From Flavobacterium sp. KMS (GTDB lineage Bacteria > Bacteroidota > Bacteroidia > Flavobacteriales > Flavobacteriaceae), in assembly GCF_000813005.1 (NCBI RefSeq), contig NZ_JSYP01000014.1, positions 153,206-217,205 of the forward strand: a DNA stretch of 64,000 nt. The letters are read 5' to 3'. The position numbers were made by a program, and so were the translations under genes. A model generated the notes under the pieces. The model did no database searches, was not told the origin of the DNA, and worked only from the letters and a program-made list of their open reading frames with translations. Within the stretch, counting starts at the first letter, position 1. Each line of letters starts with the position of its first letter. Of the stretch, positions 1 through 8,989 are shown one piece after another.

Positions 1-95
1 CCTTAAAACAAGAGCTCTTAAAGTAATGACCTGATACAACACCTCTTATTCATGAAGAATAAACTTTATTGATACCCGAAATTATTAAATTAAGG

Positions 96-863
96 TTATT
101 GAAAATACTTCATTGGTGTTGCTCTTAAATATTTTTTGAAGAATTCGATAAAAGCGCTATCACTTGAAAATTCGAGAGCATAAGCCGTTTCGCCAACATT
201 TTTACCTTCAGCCAGTAATTCAATTGCTTTTTGAAGGCGCCATTGTTGCCTCCATTCCTGATATGACATGCCAGTCTCTTTTAAAAAGATACGACTTACT
301 GTTTTTTCGCTTACAAGAGCATCTATGGCTAATTTTTTTAAAAAAGGTGGTAACGATTCTCCTAGATTCCAATGTTCTACAAATGGTTTAATTCTTAAAT
401 CCTGAGGAACTATTAATGTTAGGTTTTCTTTTGCTGCACTATAAAACTCTTCCCAAAAAACCGATAATACATTTTTTTGCAAATCAAAAGGCATATCCCA
501 TTCCCAAAAAGAGATTTTTTCTATTATCTCTTTTAATAAATTATTTACATTCAAAATTGTTAATCCTACAGGTATTTCCGGAAACAAAACGGTATCAAAA
601 TATATAGAGCGATAAGCCACAACATTTCGGGTAATGACTCTATGTGGAAAATTTGCAGGAAGCCATACTCCCATAGTGGGAGGCAAAATACTTTTTTTGT
701 TTTCACTAATAACTGTAATACAACCACTTGGAGCATATAAAAATTGTGCCTTTTCATGCTGATGCAACCCCGAATCATGATTAGTAAAATCTGATGCAAT
801 ACCAATAACTGATGCCTCTAAATCATCAGGATTAAAATAACTGTCTTTTAAAATAAATGCCAT
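96..863 (-). CDS. AraC-family transcriptional regulator
   Basis: A 255-residue protein with an N-terminal cupin-like sensing half (about residues 25-100, with HQHEKAQF and a PxxFPH segment) and a C-terminal AraC-type DNA-binding domain (about 165-255, ending in the typical FIEFFKKYLRATPMKYF second helix-turn-helix). Cupin-AraC proteins of this size often control an adjacent efflux gene. Here it is divergent from the MFS pump that begins about 100 bases away, so it is probably that pump's regulator; this is inferred from context only. The ligand is unknown. The start is the ATG at 863; no upstream in-frame alternative looks better. Confidence 0.9.
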   Translation of the reverse strand: MAFILKDSYFNPDDLEASVIGIASDFTNHDSGLHQHEKAQFLYAPSGCITVISENKKSILPPTMGVWLPANFPHRVITRNVVAYRSIYFDTVLFPEIPVGLTILNVNNLLKEIIEKISFWEWDMPFDLQKNVLSVFWEEFYSAAKENLTLIVPQDLRIKPFVEHWNLGESLPPFLKKLAIDALVSEKTVSRIFLKETGMSYQEWRQQWRLQKAIELLAEGKNVGETAYALEFSSDSAFIEFFKKYLRATPMKYFQ

Positions 864-923
864 TTGTCCTTATTTTGATGTTTTTGGTCTTAATGTCGTT
901 AATAAGATACTAAATCATAAAGA

Positions 924-931
924 TACTTTTG
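924..931 (+). promoter_or_regulatory. Candidate -7 promoter element for the MFS gene
   Basis: TACTTTTG fits the flavobacterial -7 consensus TAnnTTTG and lies 34 bases before the MFS start codon, in the intergenic space shared with the divergent AraC gene. No convincing -33 TTG at the usual spacing is visible, so this is weak. Confidence 0.3.
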
Positions 932-964
932 CTAAAAATAAAAAAAAATTACAATTGAACCACA

Positions 965-2107
965 ATGAAAAAGAAACCAACTATAACTATATTGATTGTT
1001 TTAATAATGTTTCCTCAATTTGTAGAGACAATTTATAGCCCTGCGCTACCAAGTATAGTCGAGCAATTTGATGTTAGTAATAAAGAAGCTTCCCAAACCA
1101 TATCAATATATTTTATCGCTTTTGCACTTGGAGTTGTATTTTGGGGGATCCTATCTGATAAAATTGGAAGGCGGAAGTCTATGCTTTCTGGCTTAATCAT
1201 CTACACAATTGGGTCAATTCTTGCCATATTAGCCAGCAATTTTAATATAATCCTAATTGCCCGAATAATATCGGCTTTTGGAGCAGCAGTTGGTTCTGTA
1301 GTAACACAAACTATCCTCAGAGATATCTATGATAAAAAAGAACTTGGTAAAGTATTTTCGATAGTGGGAATCGCTCTTTCCATTAGTCCTGTCATTGGGC
1401 TTATAACTGGAGGAATAGCTGCTGAAAAATATGGACATATTGGAGTTTTTTCAATTCTCCTGCTACTAGCTTTTATATTGAGCTTAATGTCCTTTAAATT
1501 TCTTCCTGAAACAAAAAATGATTCAGCAAACAAGCTTAACTTCAAAACAACCTTGATTGAGTTACTTAATGATAAATCTATTTGGTTAAACACCTTTTTG
1601 GTTAGTGCCTTTAACATAATGTTATTTAGCTATTATTCGCTTGCTCCATTTATCTTTGAAAAATTAGGATGCAATTCAACTCAGTTTGGATATAGTGGGA
1701 TTATCTTAGCGATAAGCTCTTTTATAGGTAGTATGATAAATAAAAAACTGATTCATAATAACATTTCTGCTGATCGTCTAATTCTAATTGCGACAATAAT
1801 TGCATCTTTAGGAAGTTTAGGAGTTCTATTATTACAACATAGTTTATACTTTTTAATACCTATGATGCTAATTATCGTAGCATATGGTCTGGCAATTCCA
1901 AATATATTAAGTCAGGCTCTAATTAAATACAGAGGCGTTGCAGGTACTGCAGGTGCTTTATTTGGGCTAATGTATTATGTTCTAATAGGAATAGGGTTGG
2001 CTATTTCTGGATTAGTTCAAAATTTTGGTTTAATACTCATCACATTATCCTTACTTTCTATTTTGTTTGCAATTAAAAATAAGAATCTAAATCACTTAAA
2101 TAAATAG
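965..2107 (+). CDS. MFS drug-efflux transporter, Bcr/CflA type
   Basis: A 380-residue integral membrane protein with about 12 hydrophobic segments. The MFS motif A loop is clear at residues 61-73 (ILSDKIGRRKSML), and the N-terminal PQFVETIYSPALPSI segment resembles the Bcr/CflA multidrug-resistance branch, which exports drugs by proton antiport at the inner membrane. The length matches that family (about 390). It is divergent from an AraC regulator, a common arrangement for inducible efflux. The substrate cannot be read from sequence. A strong hairpin terminator follows. Confidence 0.88.
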   Translation: MKKKPTITILIVLIMFPQFVETIYSPALPSIVEQFDVSNKEASQTISIYFIAFALGVVFWGILSDKIGRRKSMLSGLIIYTIGSILAILASNFNIILIARIISAFGAAVGSVVTQTILRDIYDKKELGKVFSIVGIALSISPVIGLITGGIAAEKYGHIGVFSILLLLAFILSLMSFKFLPETKNDSANKLNFKTTLIELLNDKSIWLNTFLVSAFNIMLFSYYSLAPFIFEKLGCNSTQFGYSGIILAISSFIGSMINKKLIHNNISADRLILIATIIASLGSLGVLLLQHSLYFLIPMMLIIVAYGLAIPNILSQALIKYRGVAGTAGALFGLMYYVLIGIGLAISGLVQNFGLILITLSLLSILFAIKNKNLNHLNK

Positions 2108-2121
2108 ACTTTTACCCATAA

Positions 2122-2157
2122 AAAAAGCGATTTCCAATATCTTGAAAATCGCTTTTT
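2122..2157. terminator. Bidirectional rho-independent terminator
   Basis: A 12-bp perfect stem (aaaaagcgattt / aaatcgcttttt) with a 12-base loop lies between the convergent MFS and glutathione peroxidase genes. The A-rich left arm and T-rich right arm suit termination in both directions. Confidence 0.8.
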
Positions 2158-2177
2158 ATTTATTCTTTAAACGTTAA

Positions 2178-2765
2178 TTAGCTTTTAATCCAATTGATAA
2201 TTTCTGGATCAGTTGGCAATGTTTTAGGAGAGATTACTTTTACTAATTCACCTTTTTCGTTGATTAGATATTTCTGAAAGTTCCACTCTACTTCTGAATC
2301 TTGCACTCCGTTTTTAGATTTTTGAGTCAAGAACTTATATACTTCATTCATATCATCTCCTTTTACTGAGATTTTGTCCATCATAGGAAAAGTAACGCCG
2401 TAATTTTGTTGGCAAAAAGCGCCAATTTCTTCATTTGTACCTGGTTCTTGTGATGCAAAGTTATTTGCAGGAAACCCAACAATTACAAAACCTTTATCTT
2501 TATATTCTTTGTAAATTGCTTCTAAATCCTTGTATTGTGGCGTTAATCCACATTTTGAAGCTGTATTTACAATCATTATCTTTTTTCCTTTTAAAGAAGC
2601 AAAATCAAACGGATTTCCTGATAAGTCTTCTACTTTAAACTGATAAATGGTTTGTTTTTCCATGACATTTTCGCTTTTGCTGTTTTTATTTTTTTTAGTT
2701 TGTGCTTGATTCTGACAGCTAAATAAAAACATAACTCCACAGAATAGAAACAATATATTTTTCAT
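2178..2765 (-). CDS. Glutathione peroxidase-like lipoprotein
   Basis: A thiol peroxidase of the GPx family, 195 residues from the preferred start. The catalytic tetrad is visible as Cys72 (NTASKCGLT), Gln106 (NNFASQEPG) and Trp161-Asn162 (EWNF). Cysteine replaces selenocysteine, as in most bacterial members, which usually draw electrons from thioredoxin. An N-terminal lipobox (FLFSC, Cys17) predicts export and lipid anchoring. I place the start at 2765, because this Met begins the signal peptide; an in-frame ATG at 2792 adds nine residues that do not improve it. It probably detoxifies peroxides in the periplasm. Confidence 0.88.
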   Translation of the reverse strand: MKNILFLFCGVMFLFSCQNQAQTKKNKNSKSENVMEKQTIYQFKVEDLSGNPFDFASLKGKKIMIVNTASKCGLTPQYKDLEAIYKEYKDKGFVIVGFPANNFASQEPGTNEEIGAFCQQNYGVTFPMMDKISVKGDDMNEVYKFLTQKSKNGVQDSEVEWNFQKYLINEKGELVKVISPKTLPTDPEIINWIKS

Positions 2766-2852
2766 AATTAAATTTTTTATAAAATTAATCAAATTTGATT
2801 TACCTGATTTCGTTCTTCACTTTATTTTATGATGAACAATTGTTAATTAACC

Positions 2853-2887
2853 AAAGAAGCCTAACGCTATAAACGTTAGGCTTCTTT
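2853..2887 (-). terminator. Rho-independent terminator after the TonB receptor
   Basis: A perfect 14-bp stem (aaagaagcctaacg / cgttaggcttcttt) with a 7-base loop lies immediately 3' of the minus-strand receptor gene and upstream of the peroxidase gene. Confidence 0.82.
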
Positions 2888-2910
2888 AACAAACAAATTA
2901 AATTATTTTA

Positions 2911-5124
2911 TTAAAATTTGTATATAATTCTTCCTTTCATAAAAAAGGGAGTTCCCGGCGTAAAGTGTATTTCTTCGACACTTTCTGGCTCATTTTTTAA
3001 TCTCGATTCCGTTGCAAACTGGGTTTCATTCCATGCTGTATTAAATAAATTATCGATTGAAATTCCAAAAGTGAATTTTTTATAATCATAATTCACATTC
3101 ATATCACATACAAAATAACCTGCTGCAACAATAGAATTATCCTCATTGGCAGGACGATTCTTTAAGTAACGGTAACGTATTCCTCCCGAAAACCCATTCC
3201 ATTTATGAAAACTTAATCCTCCTGTTGTAGTAAAATCTGGTGCTAACGGAATATAGTTTTCTCCCTTAGGTTCATCAATACTACGGGCATAGGTATAATT
3301 TCCGTCAAAATCAAAATACAACCATTGGTTTAATTGGTAACGCAATCCTAAATCTGCTCCCATACGTCTGGTTTTACCACTTGGCTCAACAATTCCTGCA
3401 TCACCTACATACACAAACTCTTGTTGTAAATATAAATACCATAAAGCCGAGTTTACGATTAAATTAGGGAATGGTTTCCAGATTGTTCCTAAATCTGCTC
3501 CAACAGAAATAGGTAGGATATCTGTTCCTTTATTAGCCACTACTACCCTGGTATCATTAGAGTGAAAACCAACACCTGATTTAAGATAATATTGCAAATT
3601 ATTGTTTTGAGTATAAATAAAATTAAGCTTAGGCGAAACTCTCACTTTATTCTCTGATTGTGTTTTGTAATCTGTCGTTAACTTATCCTGATAATTAAAC
3701 TTAAAATAATCGATTCTTACAGCTGGGTTTATAATTAATTTCCCAATGTTTATCTCAGAGTTTAAATAAGTAAAAAGATTAGACTCATCGATATCTCCTA
3801 ACTTAATTTGTTCTAAAACGGTTCTTCTGTTTAGTGTATGCGAAAGTTCAGAATCGGTTGTAGCGTCACTACGAAATCCAACTCCCCATTGAAATCCTAA
3901 ATCTAATTTATCTGTTTTAACCTTTTTGTTCAATTCAGCATTCATTCCATAAATATTTCTATTTTCTTTTTGCTTAATCTGATCGCCATTTACTGGGTCA
4001 TTTAAGAAAAAAGTAAAATTCGAATACAATTCAAACTCATAATTGGTATAAAAAGCATTGGCTTTTAAGAATGTATTTTCGTCAATTATTTTATGAATAG
4101 AAGCATTAAAGTTTGTTCTCGATGTGTTTCCTCCTTCTGTATCATCTACAGATCCAAATCTCGAAATTATCCCTTGATCTACCAATCGTTGCGGAATTTG
4201 TCCTGATGCATCCCATTTGCTCGAAAAACGTGAGGCTAAAATCGATATTTTGCTATTATCATCAAGTATCGCCGAATATTTACCTAATAAATTTACTCTA
4301 TTAAAGTTTTGAGGAGAATCAAAAGGACCATCGGTTATAATATATTCGGTAGCAATATAAGCGCTTTGCTTTTTTTGTTTTCCTAGTAAGTCAAATAAAC
4401 CAACGGTTCTAAAGGTATTAAACTGCCCTACTTCTACACCAATACTACTGTTCTCTAGTTTGTCTTTGGTTTTAAAATCAACATATCCTGTTGTTGCAAA
4501 ATCGCCTTTATTGGCATAATATGCTCCTTTACCAAAATCTATTTTATCTACCGTTTCTGGAATCACAAAATGCAAGTCTGAGTATCCTTGTCCGTGTGCA
4601 TGCGAAACCATATTTACAGGCATTCCGTCAACCGAAATTGCAATATCGGTTCCGTGATCGATATCAAACCCTCTTAAAAACATTTGCTCGGCTTTTCCTC
4701 CTCCAGCATGCTGTCCAATAAATAATCCTGGCACTTTACGTAAAATTTCTTGCGAAGAGTTTACTGGAGTTACCTCCAAATCTATCTTCGAAATCACATT
4801 CATAGCTAGTACTTTAGGCTGAATTACAACTTCATCTAATTTAAAACTATCGTCTTCTAGCGCAATTATGATATCTGAGTCAGTTATTGTGTAGGTTGTC
4901 TTTTTATATCCCAAAGCGCTAACCTTTAAAACATCTCCAATGGTAGATTTCTCGATACTAAAATTTCCAATTTCGTTAGTATGTGCGTGACTTTCGGATT
5001 TTGTATTAAAAATATAGGCATTTTCAATAGTGTTTCCATTTACATCAACCACAATACCTTTTAAAATTTGACTGTAACTTTTTAACCCAAAGGTCATCAG
5101 GAGTATTAATAAATATTTTTTCAT
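2911..5124 (-). CDS. TonB-dependent outer membrane receptor with carboxypeptidase-D-like N-domain
   Basis: A 737-residue outer-membrane receptor. Residues 1-18 form a signal peptide. Residues 20-90 are a CarboxypepD_reg-like beta domain (GIVVDVNGNTIENAYIFN). The plug follows at about 115-220 (LRKVPGLFIGQH, FLRGFDIDHGTDIAISVDG), then a beta-barrel ending in an aromatic residue (GRIIYKF). The His-rich MVSHAHGQGYSDLHF stretch in the plug might touch a metal or a metal complex, but the substrate cannot be assigned. No SusD partner is adjacent, which argues against a glycan-uptake pair. A decayed fragment of a related receptor lies upstream at 5341-5451. Confidence 0.92.
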   Translation of the reverse strand: MKKYLLILLMTFGLKSYSQILKGIVVDVNGNTIENAYIFNTKSESHAHTNEIGNFSIEKSTIGDVLKVSALGYKKTTYTITDSDIIIALEDDSFKLDEVVIQPKVLAMNVISKIDLEVTPVNSSQEILRKVPGLFIGQHAGGGKAEQMFLRGFDIDHGTDIAISVDGMPVNMVSHAHGQGYSDLHFVIPETVDKIDFGKGAYYANKGDFATTGYVDFKTKDKLENSSIGVEVGQFNTFRTVGLFDLLGKQKKQSAYIATEYIITDGPFDSPQNFNRVNLLGKYSAILDDNSKISILASRFSSKWDASGQIPQRLVDQGIISRFGSVDDTEGGNTSRTNFNASIHKIIDENTFLKANAFYTNYEFELYSNFTFFLNDPVNGDQIKQKENRNIYGMNAELNKKVKTDKLDLGFQWGVGFRSDATTDSELSHTLNRRTVLEQIKLGDIDESNLFTYLNSEINIGKLIINPAVRIDYFKFNYQDKLTTDYKTQSENKVRVSPKLNFIYTQNNNLQYYLKSGVGFHSNDTRVVVANKGTDILPISVGADLGTIWKPFPNLIVNSALWYLYLQQEFVYVGDAGIVEPSGKTRRMGADLGLRYQLNQWLYFDFDGNYTYARSIDEPKGENYIPLAPDFTTTGGLSFHKWNGFSGGIRYRYLKNRPANEDNSIVAAGYFVCDMNVNYDYKKFTFGISIDNLFNTAWNETQFATESRLKNEPESVEEIHFTPGTPFFMKGRIIYKF

Positions 5125-5707
5125 TGGGGAATTTTATAATCTGAATTATTTTTGCATGCAAGATTTTGAATTGATTATTCTTACATTTTTTTTGGCAAAA
5201 ATATTCTTTTTATAACTCATCGCCAAGTCGAACTTTAATTTAAAACCTTAAACGACATTAATAACTCAATTTTAAGCGTTTTGTGGTTAAATCTAACTTT
5301 TGGTGATTGGAATTTTGAAGTAAAATGTAATTTAATTAGGAAAAGGTTTCCGAATTCGTTCCTTCGTCTGCTCTGTAGAAAATGGCAAAATATTATCCCC
5401 CATATTTACCATTACTATCCTAAATACATTAGAATGGAAACCTATCCCTGATTAAAAACAAATATTTAAGTCTAAATTATCCCCCATTCAGACCTTCATT
5501 ATTTTGTATATACGAGATTGGTTTGAGTTTGGTTTTAAAAAAATAAAAAAAAGGTAATATTTTATTTTTCATGTATTTAGGAAGTTTTCTTGTTAGAAAT
5601 AAATTACAATTTCTTTAAATTTTTGAATTATATTTATACCAACTTTACCAATATTCCCCATTTATAAACTAAAGTTCATGCGTTTATTCACCCAAAATCT
5701 ATAGAAT
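5125..5707. other. Intergenic region between receptor and sigma-factor genes
   Basis: 583 bases without an intact gene. The only recognisable content is the receptor-derived fragment at 5341-5451. The rest is AT-rich, holds the divergent upstream regions of both flanking genes, and shows no convincing promoter or RNA. Confidence 0.6.
5341..5451 (-). pseudogene. Decayed fragment of a second TonB-dependent receptor
   Basis: Read on the minus strand, this stretch gives SGIGFHSNVFRIVMVNMG followed by DNILPFSTEQTKERIRKPF. It aligns without gaps to the intact receptor's SGVGFHSNDTRVVVANKG and TDILPISVGADLGTIWKPF (encoded near 3480-3590). Just before it, a TAA replaces the Lys codon of the intact copy, and no start or barrel context remains. 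It is best explained as the last readable piece of a lost paralogue or of a partial duplication. Confidence 0.72.
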
Positions 5708-6238
5708 ATGAGTCAAGAAGAGTTATTAGTATTAATTTATAAGAAAGACGAAAAAGCTTTTACACATCTCTACGATATGTATTCCAAAAGTTTATTTGCA
5801 GTAATTAATGTTCTTATAAAAAATAGAGAAGAAGCCGAAGATGTGCTTCAGGAAGTATTTGTTAAAATTTGGAAAAACATCGATTCTTACCACGAAAGTA
5901 AAGGTCGATTTTATACCTGGATCCTTAATATTGCCAGGAATACATCCATTGATAAACTTCGATCAAAAAATTTCAATAACAGTCAAAAAAACCTTTCTTC
6001 AGATAATTTCGTACATCTACTTGACGACAGTAACAAACTCGTCAATAAAATAGATACTATTGGTATTCATGAGTTTGTAAAAAAACTAAAACCTAAATGT
6101 ATTGCAATAATCGATTTATTATTCTTTAAAGGATATACGCAACAAGAAGCTTCAGAAGAGCTTGCGATGCCTTTGGGAACAATAAAAACGCAAAACAGAA
6201 ATTGTATTAACGACTTACGAATTTATTTGAAATTATAA
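5708..6238 (+). CDS. RNA polymerase sigma factor, ECF subfamily
   Basis: A 176-residue sigma-70 family protein with region 2 (about 20-90, including the EEAEDVLQEVFVKIWKN motif and YTWILNIARNTSIDKLR) and region 4 (about 120-175, FFKGYTQQEASEELAMPLGT). There is no region 3, as expected for an ECF factor. The next gene overlaps by one base and encodes a membrane anti-sigma factor, so the pair probably responds to an envelope or oxidative signal. The regulon is unknown. Confidence 0.93.
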   Translation: MSQEELLVLIYKKDEKAFTHLYDMYSKSLFAVINVLIKNREEAEDVLQEVFVKIWKNIDSYHESKGRFYTWILNIARNTSIDKLRSKNFNNSQKNLSSDNFVHLLDDSNKLVNKIDTIGIHEFVKKLKPKCIAIIDLLFFKGYTQQEASEELAMPLGTIKTQNRNCINDLRIYLKL

Positions 6239-7026
6239 TGGAAACAAAAGAATATATAGAATCAGGAATTTTAGAGCTTTATGTTTACGGATTACTTACA
6301 GAATCTGAAAGCATAGAAGTAGCCGCAATGGCTAAAAAACATGACGAAATTAATGATGAGATTATTGCAATTGAAAAAGCAATAGTAGCATTATCCTCAA
6401 GTTTTTCTCCTTTTCATTCGGTAGCTAATTTTGAAAAAATTAAAGCTAAACTAGAACTTAAACACGGCAAGGTTGTCGATATGAAACCAGCTTCTACTTG
6501 GTCTCAATATGTTGGTTGGGCAGCGGCTGTACTCTTCTTATTAGGTTTTGCTTATCAGTATGTGCAACTTACCCAAACTAAACAAGCAATAGAAGTTGTA
6601 GGTAGTGAAAAAGATAAATTAAAAAGTGAATATGCACTCTTAGACCAAGAAAGCAAAATCACTGAGAAAAACTTATCGATTGTAAGGGATATAAAAAATA
6701 CTGGAGTTACACTAGGCGGACAAGCAGTTGCGCCACAATCTTTTGCAAAAGCATATTGGAATAAAGACACTAAAGTAACTTATATTGATGCTGCTGGATT
6801 ACCAAAACCTCCAAAAGGAAAAGTATATCAGGTTTGGGCTTTAAAATTAAGTCCTGTACTTACTCCTACAAGCATTGGTTTGTTGACTGAATTTGACTCT
6901 AACAATCAAAAAATATTCAAGGTAGAAAATACTGGTTATGCCGAAGCTTTTGGAATCACACTCGAACCTGAAGGCGGAAGCCCAAGTCCTACAATGGATC
7001 AATTATATACTTTAGGAAAGGTTTAA
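6238..7026 (+). CDS. Anti-sigma factor, RskA-like
   Basis: 262 residues: a cytoplasmic N-terminal part (1-80) with the start typical of anti-sigma factors, one membrane segment near 87-106 (VGWAAAVLFLLGFAYQYV), a short coiled-coil segment (110-145), and an extracytoplasmic RskA-type C-domain (about 165-262; YIDAAGLPKPPKGKVYQVWALK and GITLEPEGGSPSPT). It is translationally coupled to the sigma gene (TAATG overlap). It should hold the sigma factor inactive at the membrane until a signal is sensed outside. Confidence 0.9.
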   Translation: METKEYIESGILELYVYGLLTESESIEVAAMAKKHDEINDEIIAIEKAIVALSSSFSPFHSVANFEKIKAKLELKHGKVVDMKPASTWSQYVGWAAAVLFLLGFAYQYVQLTQTKQAIEVVGSEKDKLKSEYALLDQESKITEKNLSIVRDIKNTGVTLGGQAVAPQSFAKAYWNKDTKVTYIDAAGLPKPPKGKVYQVWALKLSPVLTPTSIGLLTEFDSNNQKIFKVENTGYAEAFGITLEPEGGSPSPTMDQLYTLGKV

Positions 7027-7049
7027 AAACCAACTTATTATAAAAATTT

Positions 7050-7086
7050 AAAACGCATATTAAAACAAATTAATATGCGTTTTTTT
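7050..7086 (+). terminator. Rho-independent terminator after the sigma/anti-sigma pair
   Basis: The stem acgcatatta / taatatgcgt, extended by A/T pairs and followed by a T run, sits 24 bases after the anti-sigma stop codon. Confidence 0.8.
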
Positions 7087-7127
7087 ATTATTTTTAAAAT
7101 CTAAACTAACCAATAATAAACCAATTT

Positions 7128-7514
7128 ATGAACAGTACATTAATCTTAAGAGTTGCAGTTGCTATTATCTTACTCACACACAGCGTTTTCGGAATATTCG
7201 ATAATGGTATTAATAATTTCGGGAATCTCTATTTAAACCAAATTGGGTTTGCTCCTTTTGGTGTATTTCTCGCTTGGTCTATAAAACTATCGCACATTGT
7301 AGCTGCTGTACTTTTGCTTATTAATAAATACATCAACTTTGCTGCAATCGTTACTATTTTAGTTCTTATTATGGGGATTATTCTGGTTCATTTTCAAGAA
7401 GGATGGTTTGTTGTAGGTGGCGGAAGAAACGGAATGGAATATAACTTTTTACTGATTTGCGTTTTATTGGCAATTATGTTTCCAAAAGGATTTTTTGGAG
7501 GTTCTGAGAAATAA
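7128..7514 (+). CDS. DoxX-like small membrane protein
   Basis: 128 residues with four hydrophobic helices. The N-terminal LRVAVAIILLTHSVFGIFDN and the central histidine in a helix (IKLSHIVAAVLLL) resemble the DoxX/DoxD family, whose members sit in the inner membrane and are often linked to oxidative or thiol stress. It stands alone behind a terminator, so it is probably transcribed from its own promoter. The substrate or partner is unknown; the family call is moderate. Confidence 0.7.
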   Translation: MNSTLILRVAVAIILLTHSVFGIFDNGINNFGNLYLNQIGFAPFGVFLAWSIKLSHIVAAVLLLINKYINFAAIVTILVLIMGIILVHFQEGWFVVGGGRNGMEYNFLLICVLLAIMFPKGFFGGSEK

Positions 7515-7725
7515 AGGTACTGAGGTACTAAGAGACAAAGGTTCAAAGGTTTTTTAAAGGAGCTAAGGTTTTGAGTTGCAAAGGTTCAAAGGTTGCTTAG
7601 TTTGCACATAAAATAATCACAATAGCTTTGCGAACTTTGCGTAAAACCTTGCGCCCTTTGCGATTAATTTTTTTACACAAACTAAGCAACCTTTGAACCT
7701 TTGTCTCTTAGTACCTCAGTACCTT
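7514..7725. repeat. Long inverted repeat, flavobacterial intergenic repeat
   Basis: Perfect 38-bp arms at 7514-7551 and 7688-7725, built from words such as aaggtactgaggtactaag and caaaggttcaaaggtt, enclose about 136 bases. The spacer carries further copies of the same words (gcaaaggttcaaaggttgc; the complementary gcgaactttgcg). It spans the gap between the convergent DoxX-like and SMI1-like genes and could fold into a very stable hairpin. Related words recur at 11.2-11.8 kb and 16.75-16.85 kb. Confidence 0.85.
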
Positions 7726-7734
7726 ATAAAAAAA

Positions 7735-8376
7735 TCAATCTAAATCTGAAAAACCGAACTCTTCTTCCATCTTTAAAAAGTCTTCTTTGGTTGGAGTTGA
7801 AACAAATAAGGGATAATCTTCTGATAAGTTTCCATTATCATCTGTGAAATACCAAATTAGCTTTCTGTCATTTTCATAAATAATCCAGTTATTATGATCT
7901 ACAACTTTTTGCCAATCTTTAGTGGTTATCTCTTCTATAAATTCTGTTAACTCATCCTGATCCATGTCATAAATTGCACCCGAAAATGGATAGCCACCTT
8001 CTGCGCATTGTCCGTACATTATCATTTGTAAAAAATCTGGAAGCAATATTTCTTCTGAATACCAAACCGCATTATCTATACTTTGAGTTTGATAAACTAA
8101 AGTATCTGCTATATTAACTCCCCAATAACATACATTCTGGTTTTCTTCTAGAAAAACTAATTTTCCATCTTCATAAAACAAATCTTCGGGTTTTAGAAAT
8201 CGCTGAAATGAAGACATAAAAATATCCAATTTACCTACGGTAATATAAAACTCTTTCAGTATTGCTGGTATTGATTGTCCTAGTTTCGTTTCTGCATTTT
8301 CAATTGTTTCTACATCAAATCCGTCATAGTTTGTTAATGAACGCCCTAATAATTTTTCGGCAATTTCTCTTATCAT
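7735..8376 (-). CDS. SMI1/KNR4 (SUKH)-like protein
   Basis: A 213-residue soluble, acidic protein. The N-terminal IENAETKLGQSIPAILKEFY is the typical opening of the SMI1/KNR4 (SUKH) fold, followed by aromatic-rich segments (NQNVCYWGVNI, DNAVWYS). SUKH proteins are frequent immunity factors for nuclease-type polymorphic toxins, but also occur as stand-alone proteins. No toxin gene is next to it here, so the role is open. No signal peptide is seen; it should be cytoplasmic. Confidence 0.7.
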   Translation of the reverse strand: MIREIAEKLLGRSLTNYDGFDVETIENAETKLGQSIPAILKEFYITVGKLDIFMSSFQRFLKPEDLFYEDGKLVFLEENQNVCYWGVNIADTLVYQTQSIDNAVWYSEEILLPDFLQMIMYGQCAEGGYPFSGAIYDMDQDELTEFIEEITTKDWQKVVDHNNWIIYENDRKLIWYFTDDNGNLSEDYPLFVSTPTKEDFLKMEEEFGFSDLD

Positions 8377-8611
8377 ATTTTTTGAATTAAGAATATCTAT
8401 ATATTTTTTAGTCTATGAATAATCTTTTTAAATCTGTAACAAAAATACTTAATTTCGAATTTATTTCTCCCCAGAATAACTACTATTATCGCCTAAAATC
8501 GATTTAAATAATGCTGTTTTTCATACTCTATTTTTTAAGTCTACACACATCAATACAAACCAATTATAATAAATTCTTCTTAATTTTATTTATTTTCTAA
8601 AATCTATATCG

Positions 8612-8625
8612 TAATATTGCAATAT
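8612..8625. promoter_or_regulatory. Candidate ArsR operator
   Basis: ATATTGCAATAT at 8614-8625 is a perfect 12-bp palindrome, 13 bases ahead of the arsR start codon. ArsR/SmtB repressors bind short AT-rich dyads overlapping their own promoter, so this is a good autoregulation site candidate. Confidence 0.5.
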
Positions 8626-8637
8626 AAAAATATAACA

Positions 8638-8970
8638 ATGGGAGCAACTAAATCAGATTTCTTTACTGACAACCAAAACGAACTTGCTATTCTGGCAAAA
8701 GCATTGGGTCACCCTGCAAGAATTGCCATTATAGAATACTTACTAAAGGTTAACGCATGCATTTGCGGTGATATCGTAAACGAATTACCCCTATCGCAGC
8801 CTACGGTTTCTCAGCATCTTAAAGAGCTTAAAAATGCAGGTTTAATAAAAGGTAATATCGAAGGAAACGCTATTTGCTATTGCATTAACGAATCGGGATT
8901 TGAAAAAATTAAAGTCTTTTTCCAACATGTTGAAACGCATTTGGAGAAAAGAAATAATGAATGTTGTTAA
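8638..8970 (+). CDS. arsR: ArsR-family metalloregulator
   Basis: 110 residues from the ATG at 8638; the frame also opens at a TTG at 8617, but that start would lie inside the operator palindrome. The winged helix has the recognition helix LSQPTVSQHLKELKNAG (51-67) preceded by Cys41-x-Cys43 (NACICGDIV), the arsenite-sensing position in this family, and it ends in a Cys pair (ECC). It heads an arsenic operon with reductase and pump, so it should repress the operon until As(III) binds. Confidence 0.9.
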   Translation: MGATKSDFFTDNQNELAILAKALGHPARIAIIEYLLKVNACICGDIVNELPLSQPTVSQHLKELKNAGLIKGNIEGNAICYCINESGFEKIKVFFQHVETHLEKRNNECC

Positions 8971-8989
8971 ATATTAAAAAATAAAAATT

